Source: Nocardioides alcanivorans (GTDB lineage: Bacteria; Actinomycetota; Actinomycetes; Propionibacteriales; Nocardioidaceae). Taken from it: a stretch of DNA of 34,158 bases. The stretch spans positions 1 to 34,158 of the forward strand of contig NZ_JAKGRW010000022.1 of the NCBI RefSeq assembly GCF_021555175.1. Direction: 5' to 3'. Below are positions 10,101 to 19,091 of this stretch, piece after piece. The position numbers and the translations under genes are program-made. Position 1 is the first letter of the stretch. Each line of letters starts with the position of its first letter. The notes beneath the pieces were generated by a model that was not told where the DNA came from, searched no databases, and was given only the letters and a program-made list of their open reading frames with translations.

Positions 10101-13100
10101 AGGTGTCGAAGTCGGTCGACCCGACCAGCGACATCTTCACCCCGCCGGTCGGAACGCCGGCCGCGGACTACCCGACGGCCACCTGGTCGATCACGGGAAA
10201 CAACGCATCGGTGGGCCGGGCGTCGTACGTGCGGTTGACAGATCCCGCCGTGTGCACCGACACCACGCTCGCGGACTGCCAGACCGACGGCGATGTCGCC
10301 GGCGCGACCGGCGACCCGTTCGACACGAGCCGCGACTGGCTGACCCAGAGCAGCAACCCCAACCCGTTCGAGCGCTTCGACGCCACCGGGATCATGATTG
10401 CCGCGAGTGAGCCCGATCAGGTGGATCTCGACGCGACCACGGTGTGGCTCCTGCACCACAACGGTGGCACCTACACGACCACCCAGCACACGGCCACCGA
10501 GGTGACCGCGATGTCGGCGACCGACCTGGCGGACGTCGTGGGCATCAGCGTGACCTTCCAGGACACCGACCCGGCGACCTCGGGTGGCACCATCACCCAG
10601 CCCAACGACCTCACGATCGTGATCGAGTCGCAGCTCCGCGCGACCTACCGCAGCAGCGGGGACGACCTGGTGCTGGCTGCCGGTCAGACCGAGGAGCAGA
10701 CCAACCGGGTCTTCGCCCAGTCCTACGACCCGATCACCAGCCCGGGCACGAAGACGGGCGACGTCGCCCACGCCACCGCCGAACTCACCGGTGGTGTGGT
10801 CAACATCCTGCCGTCGAAGTCGATCTCGCCGCAGCAGATCACGCAGCCGCAGCACGACGTCGACGACGACAACGTCACGGTGACGGTCGGGGCGAACCAA
10901 GGTGCGGGCCCGCGCAGCACCCTCTCCCCGCAGCAGGTGGTCATCGAGGACCAAGCCGACTCCCCGGAGTTCTGGAACGCCTTCGACTTCACCGGTCTGG
11001 GCAGTGTCACGCTCCCTGCGGGCGCAGACCAGGTGCAGGTCGATCTCTTCGATGGCACCGATTGGATCCCGGGAACCCCCAGTGCCGATGGCCTCCCGCT
11101 GCCGGGTGGGGTCGCGAATGCCGACGTCCAGGGCATCAGGTTCACCTTCTCGAGGGCCGACGGAGCGCTCTTCTCCGGCACCGTCCCCGCGCCCAACTGG
11201 TCTGCCGCCGCGGTGTTCACGGCCAACCTGCGTGAGACCTATCGTGATGACCCGAGCGCCCCGGTGGTGCTCGACCCGGACAACCCGATCCACAACACGC
11301 AGACGTCCCAGTCGACCCGCCCCGACGGCAACGACTCCGAGGCGAAGGCCGCTGACGCCGAGGTGACCTTCTACGCCGGCACGCAGGAGATCGCCGTGCG
11401 CAAGGTGACCAACGAGGGCGATCGACTCGCCAGCCCCGGTGATGCGGTTCCCTTCGACCTCACGCTGAGGAACACGGGCACGGGCTACCTCACGGTGACC
11501 GACCTCGTCGACGTGTTGCCCGCCGAGTTGGTCTACACCGGTGACCCGGAGCCGATCTTCACGCCCGACCCCGGCGGCAGCCTGTCGGACCAGGTGACGG
11601 TGACCCCGAGCGCAGACGGCACCACCATCGTGTTCACGTGGCCCGACGGTGGCAACATCATGGAACCCGGTGAGGAGTTCGGGATCAGGCTCTTCCTCGA
11701 GTTGCAGCCCGGTCTGGGCGCGGGCGAGACCGCGGTCAACGAGATCACCGTCACGACCGAGGAGGAGCTCAGTCGCTGCACCAACGTGGAATCGGGCGGA
11801 TCGACCACCGGCGCGTGGAACGAGGACGCGCACACCTGTGGCACGACCGACTACATCGGCACGGTCATCGGGCCGAACCTCTACACGGCGAAGGGCGTTC
11901 GCGGTTCCCTCCCGGGTGCCTACCGACCGGGCAGCCCGGAGTTCGCCTGCGCGCAGAACCTGCGGGCCACGGGCGGCGCCTACTACCGCCCGGCCTGCGT
12001 CGCCAACAGCCAGGTGGGTGGCACGGACGAGTGGGTCCTGCACACCGTCAACTCCGGCACCGTCGACCTCGCAGAGATGACGGTCTTCGACCAGCTCCCC
12101 GTCGCCGGCGACAAGTCGCTGGTCTCGGGTGATGGCCGCGACTCGGCGTACCGGCCCCAGGTCGTCGCCGACAGCGTGCAGGTCACTGCGCCGGCCGGCA
12201 CGAGCTATGTCGTGCAGGTGACGACGGACGCGGATGTCTGTGTCGGCACCTGGGACGACCTGCCGAACCAACCGGCCTGTGAGCAGAGCGGTGAGAGTTG
12301 GGTCGACGCGGACGCCGGCACGGACTGGAGCAAGGTCAGCGGCCTGCGTGTGGTGCTCGACTTCGCGGGCACGCAGGCAGGTGCCTTGCGGGCCGGTGAG
12401 TTCGTGGACGTCAACTTCTCCACCCTCAACGTGCTCGAGAACGATGACGACGTCAGCGGCAGCTCGCGGGTCGTGCCCGCTGATGACCAGATCGCCTGGA
12501 ACCAGCACGGTGTGAAGTTCCGCTATGCCACCGAGACGCGTTGGCGCCAGATCGCGCCGAGCAAGGTCGGCGTCCACCTGCGTGTGGGATCGATCCAGGT
12601 CACGAAGGAGGTCACCGGACCGGCTTCTGGCTACGCACCCGGAGAGTTCCTCGTGGATCTCGCCTGCCGGGTCGGCACCGGAGCCGACGCCGAGGAGCTC
12701 GACCTCGGCGCTGACGCGGTGCTGGAGCTCAACGGCGGCAACGGTCACACCTATCGGGTCGACGGCATCCCGCTGAGCGAGCAGGGCACCACCTGCACGT
12801 TCGCGGAGCAGGGTGAGGTCGGCGAGTTCGGCGAGACGACGCGCGCAGGTGACCCGAGCACCGTCGCCGTCATCCAACCGACCGACCCGTCGCGGCCGAT
12901 CGCCGATCAGGGTGTCCCGTCCACCCAGATCACGACGATCACCAACGACTACCAGTTCACCGGATTGTCGTTGACCAAGCTGGTCGACACCGAGGCGACC
13001 GACGTCGACTTCGGGCCGTTCGCCTTCACCGTCGCCTGTGTCACGGGCACCGGCGTGCCGGTCACCGTCGATGCCGACGGCAACACGGAGTTCTCGTTCG

Positions 13101-14122
13101 AGCTCGAGGACGGTGGCACCTGGACCGCGCCGGCCGACACGATCCCGGTCGGGTCCGTGTGCACCGTCACCGAAACCGACTCGGACGCCGCCGACCACCG
13201 GGTGTACGTCGGCGACAACGTCGTCGACAACGGTGACGGCAGCGCGACGGTCACCCCCGGCGTGGACCCTGCCGCGGTCCAGGTCACGAACGGTTACGAG
13301 GCCGGCACGTTCACCTTGGAGAAGGTCGTCGACGGTGACGGCGCTGCCCGCTACGGCACCGGTGAGTTCGGGTTCGACGTGGTCTGCACCTACCAGGACC
13401 AGACGCCGTACGACGGTCAGGTGAGCCTGCGTGCAGGCGACACCATCACGATCGGGCCCTACCCGATCGGCACCGTGTGCCAGGTCGAGGAGGTCGTGAC
13501 GGGTGGCGCCACCACTGTGATGATGGGCAGCTGGGACGGCGTGGTCACGATCCCTGCCCCCGAGGTCGACGGAGAGCTCTCGACGGTGACCCAGCAGGCG
13601 ACCAACACCTTCGACCTCACGTCGCTCGAGGTGGAGAAGGTCGTCGAGGGCAACCTCGATGCCCGGGGTGCCAAGGGACCCTTCCGGGTGGCGTTGGAGT
13701 GCACCTGGTTGGTGGACGGCGAGCGGGTCGCCTTCGACGTCCCCGGCGGTGCCGAGCGGGTGCTGCGCAAGTCGAACCACTACTCGGCGAGCTACCAGGA
13801 CCTCCCGTCGAGCGCGGTCTGCGTGCTCGAGGAGACCGAGGACGGCGATGCGAAGCGGACCGCGATCGTGGCTGACATCGCGGGGGAGACCGTGAAGGCG
13901 AAGGGCACCGAGATCGAGGTGGACCTCTCCACCACGACCGGCCCCGGAGAGGCCACGGCCGTCGTGACCAACACCTTCCTGCCGTTCGACAAGGACGAGG
14001 ACGGTGACGAGGACCGCGACGGTCTGCCGGACACCGGCGCTCCCTTCAGCCCGGTGCACGCCCTCCTGGCGCTGCTCCTCCTCGCTGCAGGTGGTGCCCT
14101 GATGACCCGCCGCCGCACTTGA
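7107..14122 (+). CDS. Giant secreted DUF11/DUF5979-type repeat protein with LPDTG cell-wall anchor, one frameshift
   Basis: A cell-surface protein of about 2338 aa after repair. Residues 1-44 are a signal peptide (basic VPRRPGVARRA, hydrophobic LSALAALLVVLGLPLL, AHA cleavage site). About nine beta-sandwich repeats begin near residues 47, 201, 390, 552, 758, 996, 1232, 1426 and 1591, each opening with a strand such as EIDKTVD, AVDKAWTP, EASKNIAP, TLEKTVRP or AVRKVTNEG (DUF11-like). Four C-terminal repeats near 1828, 1953, 2067 and 2172 (QVTKEVTG, SLTKLVDT, TLEKVVDG, EVEKVVEG) resemble DUF5979. Then come an acidic linker (DKDEDGDEDRD), the sortase motif LPDTG (2307-2311), a hydrophobic helix and RRRT. 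The frame breaks at the GGGG 8607-8610; one added base restores NETGGAGFTIDTSEEATGG and joins 7107-8672 to 8768-14122. Such proteins serve as adhesins or stalks; the role here is unknown. ATG 7107 was chosen over TTG 7089 because the signal peptide starts there. Confidence 0.88.
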
Positions 14123-14133
14123 CCCCCGCCCAA

Positions 14134-14160
14134 CCCCTCGGGGGCTTCGCCCCTGAGGGG
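14134..14160. terminator. GC-rich terminator-like hairpin after the giant surface-protein gene
   Basis: CCCCTCGGGGGC (14134-14145), loop TTC, GCCCCTGAGGGG (14149-14160): a 12-bp stem with one G-T pair, starting 11 bases after the stop codon. There is no T-tract, as is common in high-GC actinobacteria. It lies between convergent genes and could serve the plus-strand gene. Confidence 0.6.
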
Positions 14161-14175
14161 CCCACGCGGTCGGCC

Positions 14176-14237
14176 GATAGTCCCTGACGAACTTGTAGTG
14201 AATTCCCGTTCTCACTACAAATTCGTCAGGGACTATC
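14176..14237. repeat. 62-bp palindromic element, copy 1
   Basis: Two 26-base arms (14176-14201 and 14212-14237) are reverse complements with one mismatch, around a 10-base loop. The outer arm begins GATAGTCCCTGACGAA. A second copy of the same total length lies at 23594-23655. This copy sits between convergent genes, and the TAG stop of the MFS gene (14233-14235) is part of its right arm. It could be a bidirectional terminator, a REP/MITE-like element, or both. No transposase gene is nearby. Confidence 0.85.
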
Positions 14238-15387
14238 CGGTTCTGGGCCGCGGGGAGAAGCGGGCGGAGGCGAGCACGAGGTAGGGCAGGCAGAGGACGG
14301 GGAGGAGGAACATCGCCCGGGCGCTGACCAGCTCGGAGACGGCGGCGACCGCGACCGCGGCGACGATGAAGCCTGAGTAGTTGGCGATGTTGACCCGAGC
14401 CACGGCACGGTCGCCGGCGCCGGGGGCGACTTTGGCTGCCGCCACCATCGAGAGCGGTGGCACGAGTGACAGGCCGAGGCCAAGCAGGGCGAAGCCGAAG
14501 ATCGCCACCCACACGCTGGGCGCGACCACCAGCAACACCCCGCCCAGTGTCGCGATCCCGCCACAGACCCGCACCACCGCGGCGGCGCCGTGCTGTTGGA
14601 CGAAGCGGTCGCCGACGAGGCGGACCAGGAAGAAGCAGACCTGGTAGGCGCCGTACGCGATCGGGGCGAGGGTCGCGGTGGCACCGAGCCCGTCCTCCAG
14701 GTAGATGCCGCTCCACGTGGAGGTGGCGCCGTCGTTGAGCCACATCACGAAGGTGGGCAGTGCGACGAGGAGCACGGGTACGAACGGCACTCGGGCGTGG
14801 CTGGCGCCTGCGGTCTCGAGCGGATCGGCCTCGGCCGACAGCATGCCGCCGCACCACAGGAGGTTCACCGCCAGCCCGACGCCGCCGGAGACCGCCAGCG
14901 AGAGCAGCAGGGACCAGTTGAGCTCAGCGGTCAGCACCGCCACGCCCGCACCCGCGGCGGCGCCCAGGCTCCACACCGCGTGGAAGCCCGACATGATGCT
15001 GCGGCCGTGACGTTCCTGGGTCGCCACCCCTTGCATGTTCATCGCCGCGTCGACCGCACCGAGCAGGAGTCCGTACGCCGCAGCGAGGGGCACCAGTGAC
15101 CCGAACCCACCGGCCATTCCAGGCAGCACCACCGTCACCGAGGCTGCGGCGAGGGCCGTGCGGAGCGTCACTGCGGATCCCCAGCGCGACGCCACCTGCC
15201 CAGCCAGGGCCGAGCCCACCGCGGCCACCCCGGAGACGGCCAGCACCATCAGCAGGATGTCGACGTCGCTCAGGTCGAAGGCGTCCTTCACTGCTGGCAG
15301 GCGGGTGAGCAGCGAGGCGAAGGTGAAGCCCTGCACGGCGAAGGCGACCGCCACCGCCCGCCTGGCCCGAGATGCGGTGGTGTCCAT
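14233..15387 (-). CDS. Major facilitator superfamily transporter
   Basis: A 384-residue membrane transporter with about 12 hydrophobic segments from AVAFAVQGFTFASLLTRLP near the start to MFLLPVLCLPYLVLASARF at the end. AGQVASRWGSAVTLRTALA after the second helix fits the loop 2-3 region of MFS proteins. The fold resembles the FucP/YbjJ-like group of small-molecule permeases, but the substrate cannot be told. ATG 15387 was chosen because AGGA lies eight bases before it; ATG 15396 is also in frame. The frame is open far upstream, but that part lies over the divergent MaoC gene and is not coding. Its stop codon lies inside the 62-bp palindrome. The gene is intact. Confidence 0.85.
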   Translation of the reverse strand: MDTTASRARRAVAVAFAVQGFTFASLLTRLPAVKDAFDLSDVDILLMVLAVSGVAAVGSALAGQVASRWGSAVTLRTALAAASVTVVLPGMAGGFGSLVPLAAAYGLLLGAVDAAMNMQGVATQERHGRSIMSGFHAVWSLGAAAGAGVAVLTAELNWSLLLSLAVSGGVGLAVNLLWCGGMLSAEADPLETAGASHARVPFVPVLLVALPTFVMWLNDGATSTWSGIYLEDGLGATATLAPIAYGAYQVCFFLVRLVGDRFVQQHGAAAVVRVCGGIATLGGVLLVVAPSVWVAIFGFALLGLGLSLVPPLSMVAAAKVAPGAGDRAVARVNIANYSGFIVAAVAVAAVSELVSARAMFLLPVLCLPYLVLASARFSPRPRTG

Positions 15388-15513
15388 GTCGCGCATCCTG
15401 CCCCAGCACAGAGGGCTGGGGGTGGCATTTCGGGTCGTCCGTCCAACTCGGGGTGTCGCACCACACATCGCGTGGTCTCCCGCTGGCCGGGACGACGGTG
15501 CACAATCGGGCCC

Positions 15514-16548
15514 ATGAGCAAGACGAATCCCGGCAACTACTTCGAGGACTTCCGCGTCGGGCAGGTGATCGAGCACGCCACGCCGCGCACCGTCACCGAC
15601 GGCGACCGGGCGCTCTACGGTGCGCTCTACCCGACCCGCTTCGCGATCCCCTCTGCCGCCAGTTTCGCAGCCTCCGTCGGACTCGAGGCGTGGCCGGTGG
15701 AGGAGCTGGTCGGCTTCCACATCGCCTTCGGCAAGACGGTCCCCGACGTCTCGCTCAACGCGGTGGCCAACCTCGGCTACGCCGAGCTTCGCTTCCACCG
15801 GCCCGTCGTCCCCGGCGACACCTTGAGCACCCGCTCCGAGGTCATCGGCCTCAAGCAGAACTCCAACGGCAAGACGGGCGTGGTCCACGTGCGCTCCACC
15901 GCCACCAACCAGCGCGGCGAGGTGGCGATCGACTGGGCACGCTGGGTGATGGTGCACAAGCGTGACGTCGACGCGCCCGCTCCGGAGACGGTCGCACCCG
16001 ATCTCGCCCAGGTCGTCGCCCCGGCCGACCTGCCGGTGCCCGCCGGACTCGACTTCACCGGCTACGACTTCGTCGCGGCAGGGGAGCCGCACCGCTACGG
16101 GGACTACGAGCTCGGGGAGAGGATCGACCACGTCGATGGCGTCACCCTCACCGACTCCGAGCACATGATGGCCACGCGGCTGTGGCAGAACACGGCCAAG
16201 GTGCACTTCAACGTCGATGCCCGCCCCGACGGCAAGCGCCTCATCTACGGCGGTCACATCATCTCCATGGCTCGGGCGCTCTCCTTCAACGGCCTCGCCA
16301 ATGCCCAGCTCATCGCCGCGATCAATGGCGGCTCCCACGTGGCCCCGGCCTTCGCCGGGGACACCGTGCATGCCTGGACGGAGGTGCTCGACAAGGCAGA
16401 GCTCGACGCTCCCGGCGTCGGTGCGCTGCGCCTCCGTCTGGTCGCCACCAGGGGCCGCGACGAGTCGATGACGTTGCGTGGCCAGGACGGCAAGTACGCC
16501 GACGGCGTGCTCCTCGACCTCGACCTCTGGGCGCTGGTCCCGAGATGA
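15514..16548 (+). CDS. Double-MaoC-domain dehydratase, mesaconyl-CoA hydratase-like
   Basis: A 344-residue protein that opens MSKTNPGNYFEDFRVGQVIE and continues HATPRTVTDGDRALYGALYP, HIAFGKTVPDVSLNAVANLG, PGDTLSTRSEVIGLKQN and NGKTGVVHVRS. From memory these match mesaconyl-CoA hydratase (beta-methylmalyl-CoA dehydratase) of the ethylmalonyl-CoA and related C5 pathways, which interconverts mesaconyl-CoA and beta-methylmalyl-CoA; the length is also right. The second hotdog half (YGDYELGERIDHVDGVTLT; YGGHIISMARALSFNGLANA) carries the hydratase-like segment. No other gene of that pathway is in the window, so another acyl-CoA substrate is possible. ATG 15514 was chosen from the conserved N-terminus. 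Its stop overlaps the next gene's start (ATGA), so the two are co-translated. Confidence 0.85.
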   Translation: MSKTNPGNYFEDFRVGQVIEHATPRTVTDGDRALYGALYPTRFAIPSAASFAASVGLEAWPVEELVGFHIAFGKTVPDVSLNAVANLGYAELRFHRPVVPGDTLSTRSEVIGLKQNSNGKTGVVHVRSTATNQRGEVAIDWARWVMVHKRDVDAPAPETVAPDLAQVVAPADLPVPAGLDFTGYDFVAAGEPHRYGDYELGERIDHVDGVTLTDSEHMMATRLWQNTAKVHFNVDARPDGKRLIYGGHIISMARALSFNGLANAQLIAAINGGSHVAPAFAGDTVHAWTEVLDKAELDAPGVGALRLRLVATRGRDESMTLRGQDGKYADGVLLDLDLWALVPR

Positions 16549-17297
16549 CCCGGGTCGCGGTCGCGGGTGGCACTGGTGAGGTCGGTGCCCGCGTGATGGC
16601 GCGCGGAGCTGCCCGCGGCCTCGACATGGTCAACCTCTCCCGCTCGGAGGGCGCCGACCTCATGACCGGCGTCGGTGTTGCCGCCCGGTTGGCGGGCGTC
16701 GACACGGTCATCGACTGCGTCAGCATCGAGACGATGAGTGGACAGCAGGCCGAGGCGTTCTTCACCGCCACCAGTCGGCACCTGCTCGAGGCGGGCGAGG
16801 AGGCCGGCGTGCGTCATCACGTCACCCTCTCGATCGTCGGTGTCGACGAGGTGCCTTCCGGGTACTACCGGGGCAAGGTTGCCCAGGAGCGGATCGTCAC
16901 CGGCTCCGACCGCCCCTGGACAGTGCTCCGTGCGACCCAGTTCCACGAGTTCGCCGCCCAGATGGTGCGACGTACCTCGATCGGCCCGGTGGCCTTCGTG
17001 CCCCGGATGCTGAGCGCCCCGGTCGCGGCCGACGAGGTCGCCGACACCCTGCTCGACCTGGCCCTGGGCGAGCCGCGCCACGAGGTCGTCGAGATCGGTG
17101 GGCCGGAGCGGCTGCAGATGGTCGACATGGTGCGCCGGTTGCTCCGGACCACCCGTCGCCGCAAACTCGTCGTACCGGTGCCGATGCCCGGGGCAGCCAA
17201 GCAGGCTCGTAGTGGTGTGCTGTGCCCTGAGGCGCCGTTCCGAACCGGCGTCCAGCCCTACGCCGCGTGGCTGCAGGAGCAGGTGTCCGAGCGCTGA
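16545..17297 (+). CDS. NmrA-like / atypical SDR NAD(P)-binding protein
   Basis: A 250-residue protein with an N-terminal Rossmann motif (VAVAGGTGEVGARVMARGAARG, residues 4-25), then AGVDTVIDCVSIETM, HHVTLSIVGVDEVPSGYYRGKVAQERIV and RPWTVLRATQFHEF. These are features of the NmrA/HSCARG and atypical short-chain dehydrogenase group, which bind NAD(P) and act as reductases or redox sensors. The YxxxK pair is present in GYYRGKVAQE. The start overlaps the MaoC stop by four bases (ATGA), so the pair is one operon. The substrate is unknown. The gene is intact. Confidence 0.82.
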   Translation: MTRVAVAGGTGEVGARVMARGAARGLDMVNLSRSEGADLMTGVGVAARLAGVDTVIDCVSIETMSGQQAEAFFTATSRHLLEAGEEAGVRHHVTLSIVGVDEVPSGYYRGKVAQERIVTGSDRPWTVLRATQFHEFAAQMVRRTSIGPVAFVPRMLSAPVAADEVADTLLDLALGEPRHEVVEIGGPERLQMVDMVRRLLRTTRRRKLVVPVPMPGAAKQARSGVLCPEAPFRTGVQPYAAWLQEQVSER

Positions 17298-17324
17298 GAT
17301 CCCGTTAATCGCGGGTGCGGTTCG

Positions 17325-17340
17325 TCACCGCGCGGTAACG
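17325..17340. promoter_or_regulatory. Imperfect 16-bp palindrome before the ABC exporter operon
   Basis: GTCACCGC followed directly by GCGGTAAC: seven of eight positions pair. It lies 10 bases before GTG 17350. It may be an operator for the exporter operon, but no regulator gene is adjacent and short GC palindromes arise by chance. Confidence 0.25.
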
Positions 17341-17349
17341 TGGCTCCTC

Positions 17350-19091
17350 GTGCTCCTCCGCCTCGTGCTCGACCATCTGCGTCCCTACCGCGGAGCGGTC
17401 GCGGCTCTCGTGCTCCTTCAGTTCTGCGGCACGGTCGCGATGCTCTATCTGCCGAGCGTCAACGCCGAGATCATCGACCAGGGTGTGGTGGTCGGCGACA
17501 CCGACTACATCCTCCGTCGTGGCGGTGTGATGCTGGCAGTGAGCCTCCTGCAGGTGTGTGCTGCGATCGCGGCGGTCTGGTTCTCTGCGCGCACGGCGAT
17601 GTCGGTCGGCCGGGACCTGCGTGCCGAGCTCTTCCAGCGGGTCGGCGGCTTCTCGACGCGCGAGGTGCAGCACTTCGGCGCACCCTCGCTGATCACCCGC
17701 GAGACCAATGACGTCCAGCAGGTGCAGATGATCGTGCTGATGGGCGGCAGCCTGATGGTCACCGCACCGATGATGATGGTCGGCGCCGTCATCATGGCGA
17801 TCCGCGAAGACGTCGGCCTCTCGTGGATCGTGGCCGCGGTGATCCCGGTGCTGGCCATCGCGGTCAGCATCATCGTCAGCCGCATGGTGCCCAACTTCCG
17901 GCTGGTGCAGGAGCGCATCGATGAGGTCAACCGGCTGCTGCGCGAGCAGATCACCGGCCTGCGGGTGGTGCGTGCCTTCGTCCGGGAGCGTCACGAGGTG
18001 GAGCGCTTCGCGAGCGCCAACGAGTCCCTCACCGACGTCTCGATCAGGGCCGGACGCTGGATGGCCGGCATGTTCCCGACGGTCATGCTCGTCTCCAACG
18101 TGGCCACCGTGGGTGTCATCTGGTTCGGCGGTCACCGGGTCGAGTCGGGTGCCATGGAGGTCGGTGCCCTGACCGCCTACATCGCCTACCTGATGCAGGT
18201 GGTCATGTCGGTGATGATGGCGACCTTCATGATGATGATGATCCCGCGGGCGGCAGTGTGTGCCGAGCGGATCCAGGAGGTGCTCGTCACCGACAGCTCC
18301 GTGGTGCCCCCGACCGATCCGGTCCACGAGATCCCCACCCCGGCACCCTCGACCTCGCCGGCGTCACCTTCTCCTATCCCGGTGCAGCGCAGCCGGTGCT
18401 GCGGGCCGTCGACCTGCAGGCGCGCCCCGGCGAGACCGTCGCGGTGATCGGCTCCACCGGCGCCGGCAAGACGACGCTGGTCAATCTCGTGCCCCGGATG
18501 TTCGACGTGACCGCGGGCGAGGTGCGAGTCGGCGGGGTCGACGTACGTCGGCTGGCACCGGAGGTGCTCTGGGCACAGCTCGGGCTGGTGCCCCAGAAGG
18601 CGTTCCTCTTCACGGGCACCGTCGCCTCCAACCTGCGCTACGGCAAGCCCGACGCCACCGACGAGGAGCTGTGGTCGGCCCTTGAGATCGCACAGGCCCG
18701 CGACTTCGTCGAGGCGATGCCGGACGGCCTCGAGGCCCACATCGAGCAGGGCGGCAGCAATGTCTCGGGTGGACAACGTCAGCGACTCGCCATCGCCCGC
18801 GCCGTCGTACGACGTCCCTCCCTCTATCTCTTCGACGACGCCTTCTCCGCGCTCGACGTCGCCACGGACGCCCGGCTGCGGGCCGCATTGAAGCCGGTGA
18901 CGCGGGAGGCCACGGTCGTCGTGGTGGCGCAACGTGTCGCGACCATCCGCGAGGCCGATCGCATCGTGGTGCTGGAGGACGGTGCCGTCGTCGGCGCCGG
19001 CACCCACGACGAGTTGGCGGCAGACTGCGCGACCTATCAGGAGATCCTCACGTCGCAAGGCATCGCCGCGGTGGAAGGAGCGCCTTCGTGA
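17350..19091 (+). CDS. ABC exporter half-transporter with degenerate ATPase site, one frameshift
   Basis: A fused membrane-plus-ATPase half-transporter (about 580 aa). The six-helix domain occupies residues ~1-310 (LVLDHLRPYRGAVAALVLLQ onward). The ATPase follows with Walker A GSTGAGKTT near 368, signature NVSGGQRQRLAIARA and D-loop SALD. The catalytic Glu after Walker B is Asp (LYLFDDAFSALD) and the switch His is Gln (VVVAQRVATIREAD), so its own Walker site should be weak. One added base in the CCCC at 18333-18336 restores HEIPHPGTLDLAGVTFSYPG and joins the two frames. GTG 17350 is the first plausible start. The stop overlaps the next half-transporter's start (GTGA), so the pair forms a heterodimer. 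The substrate may be a drug, lipid or peptide; this cannot be told from sequence. Confidence 0.87.

Noticed and set aside
8480..14857. A 2125-codon open frame on the reverse strand, opposite the giant surface-protein gene
   Set aside because: Its product is low-complexity, rich in Arg, Gly, Val and Asp, without domains or a signal, as expected when the reverse strand of a high-GC gene lacks stop codons. The plus-strand reading has a signal peptide, repeats and an LPDTG anchor. The reverse frame also runs through the 62-bp palindrome into the MFS gene.
15388..16371. N-terminal extension of the MFS frame to 16371
   Set aside because: It lies over the well-supported divergent MaoC gene and gives an Arg/Gly/His/Asp-rich sequence with no membrane character. 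The real N-terminus is at 15387.
18330..18340. Programmed ribosomal frameshifting in the ABC exporter or other genes
   Set aside because: Sixteen breaks in eleven unrelated genes, all needing one extra base in short G/C runs, are far better explained by sequence error than by recoding. No slippery heptamer with a downstream structure was seen.
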